Part shown: positions 31,503 to 39,143 of the stretch, piece after piece
Position numbering within the stretch: position 1 is the stretch's first letter
Layout: each line of letters opens with the position of its first letter
Source: Streptomyces lomondensis
Lineage (GTDB): Bacteria > Actinomycetota > Actinomycetes > Streptomycetales > Streptomycetaceae
Assembly: GCF_014651035.1 (NCBI RefSeq)
Contig: NZ_BMWC01000001.1
Span: forward strand, 248,001 to 312,000
Direction of reading: 5' to 3'
Length of the DNA stretch: 64,000 nucleotides
Program-made: the position numbers and the translations under genes
Notes under the pieces: generated by a model
The model's input: only the letters and a program-made list of their open reading frames with translations
Told to the model about the DNA's origin: nothing
The model's database searches: none

Positions 31503-32750
31503 TCATGTTCCGCTGCGCTGGCCCGGCAGGCTCGCCGACAGGGCCGGGGACGGGCCGGCCGCGCTCGCGGCCGCCGTGCGGCGGGACTGGAGCGGGACCG
31601 GGTGGTCCGGGTGCATGGCGGCGGGGGACTGGCCCTGCTGGCCGGGATGTCCCGCGTGCCCCGCGTGGCCCGGCATGCCGCCGGAGCCGGGGCCGCCCGG
31701 GCCGCCGTCGGTGTCCTGGGGCCGCTCGCCCTGCGGGCGCCGGGCGCGGTACGCCGCCCGGTACGCGGCCGGGGACGAGCCCAGCTGGCGGCGGAAGTGC
31801 CCGCGCAGGGCGACCGGCGACCGGAAGCCGCAGCGCCCCGCCACCTCGTCCACCGAGTAGTCCGACGTCTCCAGTAGGCGCTGCGCCTGGAGCACCCGCT
31901 GCGTGATCAGCCACTGGAGCGGCGCGCTCCCGGTCAGCGAGCGGAAGCGGCGGTCGAACGTACGCCGGCTCATGTACGCGCGTGCCGCCAGCGTCTCCAC
32001 GTCGAACTGCTCGTGGAGGTGCTCCAGCGCCCAGGCGACGACCTCGGCGAGCGGGTCGGCGCCGATCTCCTCTGGTAAAGACCTGTCGAGGTAGCGCTCC
32101 TGGCCGCCGCTTCGGCGCGGGGGTACGACGAGGCGCCGGGCCAGGGCCCCTGCCGCCTCGTTGCCGTGGTCCGTGCGCACGATGTGCAGGCACAGATCGA
32201 TTCCGGCCGCCGTGCCGGCCGACGTCAGCACGTCGCCGTCGTCGACGAACAGCTCCCGTGGGTCCACGTGGACCGACGGGTAGCGCTTGGCCAGCGTCGG
32301 CGCGTACATCCAGTGTGTCGTCGCGGGGCGGCCGTCCAGCAGGCCCGCCGCCGCGAGGACGAAGGCGCCGGTGCACAGCCCGACGATGCGGGCGCCCTCC
32401 TCATGGGCGCGGCGCAACGCGTCGAGCGCCTCGTCCGGTGGCGGAGAAGTGATCGAACGCCAGGCCGGTACGACGACCGTGCCCGCGCGCGAGATCGCTT
32501 CCAGGCCATGCGGTGCGCTGAGTTCCAGGCCCCCTGTGGTCCGCAGTGGGCCGTCCTCGCCGCCGCACACCAGCAGTCGGTAGCGCGGCACGCCGGCGTC
32601 CTGGCGGTCGATCCCGAACACCGACAACGGTATGGAACTCTCGAAGATGGGGCCGCCGCTGAACAGCAGCACCGCGACGATCTCCTTGCGACGTCGCCCG
32701 GAAAGCTTCCGGGCCGCGGCTTCCGGCGCGGCAGTGGAGTCGTGGCTCAT
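31503..32750 (-). CDS. adpA: AraC/GlxA-family developmental regulator AdpA
   Basis: 415 residues, ATG at 32750. Residues 20-200 form the DJ-1/PfpI-like domain (EIVAVLLFSGGPIFESSIPL ... VGLCTGAFVLAAAGLLDGRP) used for dimerisation. Residues about 225-330 form the AraC-type double HTH (VETLAARAYMSRRTFDRRFR; VDEVAGRCGFRSPVALRGHF). The sequence, length and place beside orn identify AdpA (BldH), the central activator of development and secondary metabolism. A single TTA leucine codon at 32078-32076 in the R-S-L-P-E-E segment between the two domains makes translation depend on the bldA tRNA; this position is the one known in AdpA. The last 85 residues are a Gly/Pro/His/Gln-rich disordered tail that varies between species. 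Confidence 0.96.
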   Translation of the reverse strand: MSHDSTAAPEAAARKLSGRRRKEIVAVLLFSGGPIFESSIPLSVFGIDRQDAGVPRYRLLVCGGEDGPLRTTGGLELSAPHGLEAISRAGTVVVPAWRSITSPPPDEALDALRRAHEEGARIVGLCTGAFVLAAAGLLDGRPATTHWMYAPTLAKRYPSVHVDPRELFVDDGDVLTSAGTAAGIDLCLHIVRTDHGNEAAGALARRLVVPPRRSGGQERYLDRSLPEEIGADPLAEVVAWALEHLHEQFDVETLAARAYMSRRTFDRRFRSLTGSAPLQWLITQRVLQAQRLLETSDYSVDEVAGRCGFRSPVALRGHFRRQLGSSPAAYRAAYRARRPQGERPQDTDGGPGGPGSGGMPGHAGHAGHPGQQGQSPAAMHPDHPVPLQSRRTAAASAAGPSPALSASLPGQRSGT

Positions 32751-33127
32751 ACTGCTAAGCCCCCCTCGGTGGTCGCGGCTCCTCGGTTGTGTCGCTCCTG
32801 CACGTTTCCCCTCGGTCCTGCACGAGTCCCCCGCCGTAGACAGTCAAGATCGAATCTACTGTGTCCCGTCGTGCCGAGGTGGCCGGTTCGGCACTCGGCA
32901 CATTGTCGACTTGGCAACTTGGCGTGAAGCATTCGATCACGAAGGGTTGCACTCGTGGGGCGTGCAGGGAAGTGCGCCTTGTCGCAGTGGCCAATCCACG
33001 TAGGGTGCGCAGTGCCCCTGAGGCCCTTTCCGTGCAGGTCGAACGGGGGTTGGGGGGTGGTTCGGCGGGGTGTTGCACAGGGGCGCGAAGTTGGCTGAAA
33101 AGCAGCGTGCGTGTGCGCGGAAACCGG
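32751..33127 (-). promoter_or_regulatory. adpA upstream control region with candidate AdpA site
   Basis: The 377-base region before adpA has no convincing gene. TGGCCGGTTC at 32880-32889 fits the AdpA-binding consensus TGGCSNGWWY exactly, so autoregulation is plausible. The sequence around 32905-32945 is relatively AT-rich (GTCGACTTGGCAACTTGGCG) and may hold the promoter. In studied species this region also binds other developmental regulators; I cannot locate those sites. Confidence 0.5.
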
Positions 33128-33460
33128 TCAGCCGACCGGTGTATCTCCTCCGGTGTGCCGTCCGCCACGGTGGGACCCCGTTCCGGTGCGGTGGTGCCGG
33201 CCCCGGTGGGGCGCCCGGTCCTCGGCCGCGAGGCGGGCCGCGCCGCGCTCCGACTGGCGCAGCAGGACCCGGCAGGCGCCCGTGACGGCCGCGAGCCCGA
33301 GGGCCGTGCCGGCGGCGCCGGCGAGGGAGCTGCCGTAGGCCAGGAGCACGACCGGGACGAGCAGGCAGCTGAAGGCCGCCCAGCGGACCACGTCCGTCGC
33401 GGTGTCCCGCGGCGGCGGGGTCGCGCGGTCCGCCTCCGAGGCGGGGCGAGGTCCGGACAT
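33128..33460 (-). CDS. small membrane protein, unknown
   Basis: 110 residues, ATG at 33460 with GGGAG upstream. Two closely spaced hydrophobic segments (about 28-44 and 46-64; AFSCLLVPVVLLAYGSSLAG) follow a charged N-terminus. The C-terminal 45 residues are Arg/His/Gly-rich and probably cytoplasmic. No family is recognised. The same direction and position upstream of adpA could place it on a transcript that reads toward adpA. Confidence 0.6.
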   Translation of the reverse strand: MSGPRPASEADRATPPPRDTATDVVRWAAFSCLLVPVVLLAYGSSLAGAAGTALGLAAVTGACRVLLRQSERGAARLAAEDRAPHRGRHHRTGTGSHRGGRHTGGDTPVG

Positions 33461-33792
33461 GCGTGCTCCCTGTGGCGTGACTCACGGGGTTCAACGCACG
33501 GCCCGGGCGTCGGTCACTGTGCGGGCGGATCACCCCCACGGGTAAGTGAATCCTGTGCAAACCGCCTGTACAGCGCAGCAACCATTGCGTTACGGGCGTC
33601 GCCTCGTGCATGCTCCCTGGAACCCGCACGCACGGCGGGCGGGATCTGGGCTAAGGAGGCGTGCCGCCGTACCCTTGGGGGTATGGGGTTGGGAAGACCA
33701 TTCCCGGACACAGCTCCGCCGCACAGTGCTGGATCTGTCAGCGAGCCCCGCTCGCGGGCCCACCCATAAAGGATCACAACGCCGAGACAGCC
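33461..33792. other. divergent intergenic region, no gene seen
   Basis: The 332-base gap lies between a small membrane protein (minus) and the universal stress protein (plus). An in-frame GTG at 33661 would extend the stress protein by 44 residues, and AAGGAGG sits at 33653-33659, but only one base separates them, too close for efficient initiation. No clear promoter pair or inverted repeat was found. Confidence 0.4.
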
Positions 33793-34320
33793 ATGGCCGG
33801 TCACGAATTCTTCGAACCCGCGGACCGCAAGCGGCCCGTCGCCGATCCCACGGCGGCCGAGCCCCTGGCGGCGGAAGAGCCACGCCATTCTTGCGACCCC
33901 GCTTTCAAGCACGGGGTCGTCGTCGGCTTCGACGGCTCCACGTCCAGTGAGCGCGCCCTGGCGTACGCGATCGGCATGGCCCATCGCTCCGGGTCGGGCC
34001 TGATCATCGTCCATGTGGCCAACCGGCTGCCGACCACGGTGTGGGCCGGCTGCGAGCCGCCCGTGTTCGTGGACGTGCCGGACCACCGCACCGAGGTGCT
34101 GGGTCTGGAGCTGGCCTGTGCGGACTACCTCGCCGAGGTGCCCTGGATCCTGGTCGAGCGCGGCGGCGACATCTGCCACGAACTCGAAGAGGTCGGCCGG
34201 GAGTACGAGGCCGACGCGATCGTCGTCGGGTCCACGCACGGCATCGTGGGCCGCATCTTCGGCTCCGTCGCCGGGCGGCTCGCCAAGCGGGCGCAGCGGC
34301 CTGTGATCGTCATTCCCTGA
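33793..34320 (+). CDS. universal stress protein (UspA family)
   Basis: 175 residues from the ATG at 33793 (MAGHEFFEPADRK). After a 45-residue polar N-terminal extension, the Usp fold begins with GVVVGFDGSTSSERALAYAI. It ends with VVGSTHGIVGRIFGSVAGRL then AKRAQRPVIVIP, the ATP-binding glycine-rich loop typical of ATP-binding Usp proteins. A single Usp domain. Cytoplasmic; the family helps cells survive starvation and oxygen or redox stress. The start is chosen by domain position because no strong ribosome site is near it. Confidence 0.85.
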   Translation: MAGHEFFEPADRKRPVADPTAAEPLAAEEPRHSCDPAFKHGVVVGFDGSTSSERALAYAIGMAHRSGSGLIIVHVANRLPTTVWAGCEPPVFVDVPDHRTEVLGLELACADYLAEVPWILVERGGDICHELEEVGREYEADAIVVGSTHGIVGRIFGSVAGRLAKRAQRPVIVIP

Positions 34321-34386
34321 GCGCTTCCCTGAGCGCCCAACTCCCTTGGTGCGACGCGTAAATCTACTCGCGCGTAGAGGTGTTTG

Positions 34387-34403
34387 TGCCCTTGTGAAGG
34401 GCA
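34387..34403. promoter_or_regulatory. 17-bp inverted repeat in leader of YaaH-family gene
   Basis: TGCCCTT and AAGGGCA form a perfect inverted repeat around GTG, about 45 bases before the start codon at 34449. It is too short for a terminator, so it is more likely an operator or a leader hairpin. Confidence 0.35.
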
Positions 34404-34448
34404 TATACGGGACACCGCACAACTGCACCTGCACGAAGGGAGCCCGCC

Positions 34449-35009
34449 GTGGACAAAGACGTCTCCGCGGGAAGCGGAATCACGACCGTGGCCGGTCGAC
34501 TCGCCCTCGGAATCACCCTGTTGGCCTTCGGCCTGGGGCACACCGCTGTGATGAACGGTGTGTCAGCCGCTGACGCCGTGTCCGTCGCCCAGTACGTGGG
34601 CGGCATCGCGCTCTTCGTCGCCGGGCTGGTGGCCCTGCGCGAGGGTGACTCCGTCGGTGGTACGGCGTTCTCGGTGCTCGGGGCCCTGTGGTTCACCTGG
34701 GCCGTGACCGAGGGTGCCGCCGGTAACGAGGCAGGGCTGTTCCTGCTGTTGTTCGCCCTGGTGGCGCTGTCGCTCACGCTGGCCGGTGGGGATCAGCTCG
34801 GCCAGGCGTTGTACGGGCTGTTCTTCGTCGCCCTGGTGCTCATGGCGATCGCCGAGTTCGCCGGTAACGACGGGCTCGCCAAGGTGGGTGGGTGGTTCGC
34901 CGTGGCCGCGGGGGCCGTGGCCTGGTATGCCGCGACGGCGGCGCTGGCGCACTGGCCGACCGTTCTTCCGAGGCGTGCTGCCGGCCGGGGGGTGACGGCC
35001 ACCGGTTAG
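34449..35009 (+). CDS. GPR1/FUN34/YaaH-family transporter-like membrane protein
   Basis: 186 residues from a GTG with AAGGGAG upstream. Six hydrophobic segments cover nearly the whole chain (TVAGRLALGITLLAFGLGHT; QYVGGIALFVAGLVALREGD; SVLGALWFTWAVTEG; FLLLFALVALSLTLAGGD; LYGLFFVALVLMAIAEFAG; GGWFAVAAGAVAWYAATAAL). The spacing and the FSVLGALWFTWA segment fit the acetate/succinate transporter family, but the family's N-terminal NPAPLGL-type motif is not evident. So transport of acetate is a suggestion only. A bidirectional terminator follows at 35051. Confidence 0.65.
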   Translation: MDKDVSAGSGITTVAGRLALGITLLAFGLGHTAVMNGVSAADAVSVAQYVGGIALFVAGLVALREGDSVGGTAFSVLGALWFTWAVTEGAAGNEAGLFLLLFALVALSLTLAGGDQLGQALYGLFFVALVLMAIAEFAGNDGLAKVGGWFAVAAGAVAWYAATAALAHWPTVLPRRAAGRGVTATG

Positions 35010-35050
35010 CTGCGCGGGCCGGGGAGTTGGGCGGCTTCCCGGCGATGAAA

Positions 35051-35091
35051 ACGGACCCCCCCGTGCATGGTGGCAGCACGTGGGGGTCCGT
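35051..35091. terminator. bidirectional terminator between YaaH-like gene and glmS
   Basis: ACGGACCCCCCCGTG (35051-35065) pairs with CACGTGGGGGTCCGT (35077-35091) with one mismatch and an 11-base loop. It lies between convergent genes; TCCTCATTGTTT follows on the plus side. Confidence 0.85.
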
Positions 35092-35129
35092 CCTCATTGT
35101 TTGGCCTGTGCAGGTGCGTTGGGGTTGTT

Positions 35130-35175
35130 CGCGCCCACGCGGCGGAGCCGCAAATCGATACAGCCCCGCGCCCCT
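35130..35175 (-). repeat. dispersed intergenic repeat, copy 1
   Basis: Read on the minus strand, this 46-bp segment matches 47017-47062 (plus strand) at 43 positions. It contains GCGGC-TCC-GCCGC, a small hairpin, and ends in GGGGCGCGGGGCTG. Both copies lie between genes. I recall this phrase as common in Streptomyces intergenic DNA; function unknown. Confidence 0.8.
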
Positions 35176-35191
35176 AAAAAAAGAGGGTGAG

Positions 35192-37009
35192 TTACTCCAC
35201 CGTCACCGACTTGGCCAGGTTCCTCGGCTTGTCGATGTCCCTGCCCAGTGCCAAGGCCGTGTGGTACGCCAGGAGCTGGAGCGGGATGCCCATCAGGATC
35301 GGGTCGAGTTCGTCCTCGTTCTTCGGGACGACGATCGTGTCGTCGGCCTTCTCCTCGTGCTGGTGGGCGACCGCGAGGATCCTGCCGCTGCGGGCCTTGA
35401 TCTCCTCCATGGCGGCGCGGTTCTTCTCCAGGAGGTCGTCGTCGGGGACGATCGCGACCGTGGGGAGGGCCGGCTCGATCAGGGCCAGCGGGCCGTGCTT
35501 GAGCTCGGAGGCGGGGTAGGCCTCGGCGTGGATGTAGGAGACCTCCTTGAGCTTCAGGGAGGCCTCGCGGGCCACCGGGTAGCCCCGGACGCGGCCGATG
35601 AAGAGCATCGAGCGGGCCTCGGCGAACTGGAGGGCCAGCTTCTTGACGTCCTCCTCGTGCTCCATGATCTCGGCGATCTGGGCGGGCAGCTTGCGCAGGC
35701 CCTCGATGATCCGCTTGCCGTCGCGGACCGAGAGGTCACGGGTGCGGCCCAGGTGGAGGGCCAGGAGGGCGAAGGCGACCGTGGTGTTGGTGAAGCACTT
35801 GGTGGAGACGACGCAGACCTCGGGGCCCGCGTGCACGTAGATGCCGCCGTCCGCCTCGCGGGCGATCGCGGAGCCGACCACGTTCACCACGCCCAGGACC
35901 CGCGCGCCCTTGCGCTTCAGCTCCTGCACGGCGGCCAGCACGTCGTACGTCTCGCCGGACTGGGAGACCGCGACGTAGAGGGTGTCGGGGTCGACGACCG
36001 CGTTGCGGTAGCGGAACTCCGAGGCCGGCTCGGCGTCGGCGGGGATGCGGGCCAGCTCCTCGATCATCTGGGCGCCGATCATGCCCGCGTGGTACGAGGT
36101 GCCGCAGCCGAGGATCTTCACGCGGCGGATGCGCCGGGCCTCGCGGGCGTCCAGGTTCAGGCCGCCCAGGTGCACGGTGGAGAAGCGGTCGTCGATGCGG
36201 CCGCGCAGCACGCGGTCCACGGCGTCGGCCTGCTCGTGGATCTCCTTGTGCATGTAGGTGTCGTGGCCGCCCATGTCGTACGAGGCGGCCTCCCACTCCA
36301 CCGTGGTCGGCTCGGCCGTCGTCCGCGTGCCCTCCGTCGTGTACGTGCGGAAGTCGTCGGCCTTCAGCGTCGCCATCTCGCCGTCGTCCAGCGTGACTAT
36401 CTGGCGCGTGTGGGTGACCAGCGCGGCGATGTCCGAGGCGACGAACATCTCCTTCTCGCCGATGCCGAGGACGACCGGGGAGCCGTTGCGGGCGACGACG
36501 ATGCGGTCGGGGAAGTCGGCGTGCATGACGGCGATGCCGTACGTGCCCTCGATGAGCCGGAGGGTCTCGCGGACCTTGTCCTCCAGCTTGCCGGCCTGCG
36601 AGCGGGCGATGAGGTGGACGAGGACCTCGGTGTCGGTCTCGGAGAGGAACTCGACGCCGTCCGCCTCCAGCTTGCGGCGCAGGTCGGAGGCGTTGTCGAT
36701 GATGCCGTTGTGGACGACGGCGACCTTGCCCTCGGCGTCCAGGTGCGGGTGGGCGTTGACGTCGGAGGGGGCGCCGTGGGTGGCCCAGCGGGTGTGGGCG
36801 ATGCCGGTCGTGCCCTTGAAGCGGGCCGGGACCTTGGCCTCCAGGTCGCGGACGCGGCCCTTGGCCTTGACCATCTTCAGGCCGGACGTCTTCGGGGACG
36901 TGACGACGATGCCCGCGGAGTCGTAGCCGCGGTACTCCAGGCGCTGCAGGCCCTCCAGGAGCAGGGGCGCGACGTCACGCTTCCCGATGTAACCGACGAT
37001 TCCGCACAT
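35192..37009 (-). CDS. glmS: glutamine-fructose-6-phosphate aminotransferase (isomerising)
   Basis: 605 residues. Cys2 in MCGIVGYIGKRDVAP is the glutaminase nucleophile after Met removal; residues 1-220 are the N-terminal nucleophile amidotransferase domain. Residues about 280-600 hold two SIS sugar-isomerase domains (ILGCGTSYHAGMIGAQMIEE; SQSGETYDVLAAV) and the chain ends DKPRNLAKSVTVE, the conserved GlmS C-terminus with the catalytic Lys. It makes glucosamine-6-phosphate from fructose-6-phosphate and glutamine, the first step to UDP-GlcNAc for cell wall. A small gene lies 12 bases upstream in the same operon. Cytoplasmic. A chitin-processing hexosaminidase lies nearby. Confidence 0.97.
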   Translation of the reverse strand: MCGIVGYIGKRDVAPLLLEGLQRLEYRGYDSAGIVVTSPKTSGLKMVKAKGRVRDLEAKVPARFKGTTGIAHTRWATHGAPSDVNAHPHLDAEGKVAVVHNGIIDNASDLRRKLEADGVEFLSETDTEVLVHLIARSQAGKLEDKVRETLRLIEGTYGIAVMHADFPDRIVVARNGSPVVLGIGEKEMFVASDIAALVTHTRQIVTLDDGEMATLKADDFRTYTTEGTRTTAEPTTVEWEAASYDMGGHDTYMHKEIHEQADAVDRVLRGRIDDRFSTVHLGGLNLDAREARRIRRVKILGCGTSYHAGMIGAQMIEELARIPADAEPASEFRYRNAVVDPDTLYVAVSQSGETYDVLAAVQELKRKGARVLGVVNVVGSAIAREADGGIYVHAGPEVCVVSTKCFTNTTVAFALLALHLGRTRDLSVRDGKRIIEGLRKLPAQIAEIMEHEEDVKKLALQFAEARSMLFIGRVRGYPVAREASLKLKEVSYIHAEAYPASELKHGPLALIEPALPTVAIVPDDDLLEKNRAAMEEIKARSGRILAVAHQHEEKADDTIVVPKNEDELDPILMGIPLQLLAYHTALALGRDIDKPRNLAKSVTVE

Positions 37010-37021
37010 AGATACGTATTC

Positions 37022-37279
37022 CTAGCCGTAGACGATGCGCCGCAGCTGCCGGAGCGAGAGCTCCGGCGGTGCCACCGCGCGATACTTGAGGTCCGCCTCG
37101 ATCCGTTCGAAGATCGCCGCGTTCACCAGGCCCTGGGCCTGGAGCTCGCGGTGGCGGCGACGGACGTACTCCTCGGTCGTCTCGTCGAAGTAGGCGAGCA
37201 CGTCCTGGACCACGCGCAGCGCCTCGCCCCGGCTCAGGGGGGTGGACCGCGTCAGGTGATCAACGAGTTCGTCGTGCAC
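37022..37279 (-). CDS. small conserved protein upstream of glmS
   Basis: 85 residues from a GTG start. The sequence is helical throughout (GEALRVVQDVLAYFDETTEE, YVRRRHRELQAQGLVNAAIF) and ends RQLRRIVYG; no signal or membrane segment. It is 12 bases from glmS and probably co-transcribed. The family looks conserved beside glmS in actinobacteria from memory, function unknown. Confidence 0.8.
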   Translation of the reverse strand: MHDELVDHLTRSTPLSRGEALRVVQDVLAYFDETTEEYVRRRHRELQAQGLVNAAIFERIEADLKYRAVAPPELSLRQLRRIVYG

Positions 37280-37450
37280 TCGCTAGATCCTGGGGTACGG
37301 GCGCGGCTTTCGCAAGAATTCTGCCCGGTTTCGGGCAGGTGTCTGTGGGAGTCCCTTGGGGGAACGTTGAACCAGTCATGAGCGCTTGTTCGTGAGGCGG
37401 CCACCGGGCATCCGGCAGCCCGTTGCCCGAGGCGTCGATTTTTGGACGCC

Positions 37451-39025
37451 ATGGACATTCCTCGTATGGGTGTACCCGAGCGGCTCGCCGCACGCATGAG
37501 CATGGCCGAGCAGCACGAGTACCTGCGCGCCAGGTTCTCCCGGCGCACGATGATCAGAGGCGGTGCCGTGACGCTCGGCGCCGTCGCGGGTGGCGCGTTC
37601 GTACCGGGCGCCACCGCCCAGGCCGCCGTTCCGAGCGGGCGGCCCGGCACCGAGACCGTCGACGGTGCCCATGTCGCCCCCTTCGGCCGCCACCTCGCCT
37701 ACGGCACCGACCCGCGCACGGAGATGACCGTCTCCTGGCAGGTCCCGGTCGCCGTCGAGAAGCCGTTCATCCGGATCGGCGCCCACCCCTGGGACCTCTC
37801 CCGCAAGATCGACGCCGAGGTCCGCACCCTCTTCACACCGGCCGGTGTCGGCGCCAGCGGCAACCACACGCAGTACTACGTCCACGCCAGGCTGACCCAC
37901 CTGCGCCCGGGCCGGACGTACTACTACGGCGTCGGCCACCAGGGCTTCGACCCGGCCGAGCCGCACCTGCTGGGCACCCTCGGCACCTTCACCACCGCCC
38001 CCGCGCACAAGGAGCCGTTCACCTTCACGGCCTTCGGCGACCAGGGCGTCAGCTACCACGCGCTGGCCAACGACAGCCTGATCCTCGGCCAGAACCCGGC
38101 CTTCCATCTGCACGCCGGCGACATCGCGTACGGCGACCCGGCCGGCCAGGGCAAGACGTCCGACACGGGCTTCGACTCGCGGATCTGGGACCAGTTCCTC
38201 GCCCAGACCGAGTCCGTCGCCAAGTCCGTGCCGTGGATGCCCGCCTACGGCAACCACGACATGGAGGCTTGGTACTCGCCCAGCGGCTACGGCGGCGAGG
38301 AGGCCCGCTGGAGCCTCCCGGACAACGGCCCCGACCGGAAGAACCTCCCGGGCGTCTACTCGTTCGTGTACGGCAACACGGCCGTCATCTCGCTCGACGC
38401 CAACGACGTCTCCTTCGAGATCCCGGCCAACCTCGGCATCTCGGGCGGCACCCAGACCAGGTGGCTGGAGGCGCAGCTCAAGAAGTACCGGGCCGCGCAC
38501 GGCATCGACTTCATCGTCGTTTTCTTCCACCACTGCGCCTACTGCACCTCCACCTCCCACGCCTCCGAGGGCGGGGTCCGGCAGGAGTGGGTGCCGCTGT
38601 TCGAGAAGTACACGGTGGACCTGGTCATCAACGGCCACAACCACCAGTACGAGCGCACCGACGTGATCAAGGGCGACCAGGTCACCAGGAAACTCCCGAT
38701 CGGCGGCACCGCCTACCCCGAGACCGACGGCGTGGTCTACGTGACGGCCGGTGCGGCGGGCCGCAGCCTCTACACGTTCAGCGCCCCGCTGTCGTACGAG
38801 GGCAACGAGCACGACGTGGAGTCCGTGGCGTCGTTCGTCAACCTCAAGGGAGGCAAGCAGGACGAGACCGTCGCCTGGTCCCGGGTGCGCTACCTCGACT
38901 ACTCCTTCCTGCGCGTGGACGTCACCCCCGCGCCGAAGGGGCGGCTCGCCACGCTGACGGTGCGCGGCATCGCCGAGAGCGGTGAGCAGGTGGACCACTT
39001 CACGGTGGCGCGCCGCGCGAAGTAG
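37451..39025 (+). CDS. Tat-exported purple acid phosphatase-like metallophosphoesterase
   Basis: 524 residues from the ATG at 37451. A long N-terminal region carries the twin-arginine signal FSRRTMIRGGAVTLGAVAGG. Residues about 75-190 are a fibronectin-like N-terminal domain (TEMTVSWQVPVAVEKPFIRI). The metallophosphoesterase core follows, with the metal ligands in TAFGDQG, AGDIAYGD, PAYGNHDME, FFHHCAY and INGHNHQYER. This is the order of a purple acid phosphatase: D, D-x-x-Y, GNHE/D, H and GHxH. It acts outside the cell and likely releases phosphate from organic esters. Divergent from the glmS operon. The TTG nine bases upstream is a less likely start. Confidence 0.88.
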   Translation: MDIPRMGVPERLAARMSMAEQHEYLRARFSRRTMIRGGAVTLGAVAGGAFVPGATAQAAVPSGRPGTETVDGAHVAPFGRHLAYGTDPRTEMTVSWQVPVAVEKPFIRIGAHPWDLSRKIDAEVRTLFTPAGVGASGNHTQYYVHARLTHLRPGRTYYYGVGHQGFDPAEPHLLGTLGTFTTAPAHKEPFTFTAFGDQGVSYHALANDSLILGQNPAFHLHAGDIAYGDPAGQGKTSDTGFDSRIWDQFLAQTESVAKSVPWMPAYGNHDMEAWYSPSGYGGEEARWSLPDNGPDRKNLPGVYSFVYGNTAVISLDANDVSFEIPANLGISGGTQTRWLEAQLKKYRAAHGIDFIVVFFHHCAYCTSTSHASEGGVRQEWVPLFEKYTVDLVINGHNHQYERTDVIKGDQVTRKLPIGGTAYPETDGVVYVTAGAAGRSLYTFSAPLSYEGNEHDVESVASFVNLKGGKQDETVAWSRVRYLDYSFLRVDVTPAPKGRLATLTVRGIAESGEQVDHFTVARRAK

Positions 39026-39143
39026 CGGCCGAGGGCTCCGACCCTCGGGTGATTTCCGCCCGGGGGGTGGATTGTTCCGCTCGTCTCACGAGAGAGTGGT
39101 CCAGACCTATCGGAGCTCGACGGCTCATGGAAAGGACGCTTGC

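Noticed and set aside
32755..33168. Minus-strand open frame upstream of adpA as a gene
   Set aside because: The translation has no codon-bias support or ribosome site and covers the likely adpA control region.
33661..33792. 44-residue N-terminal extension of the universal stress protein from GTG 33661
   Set aside because: The AAGGAGG site is one base from the GTG, and the extension has no Usp-like sequence; the ATG at 33793 fits the family.
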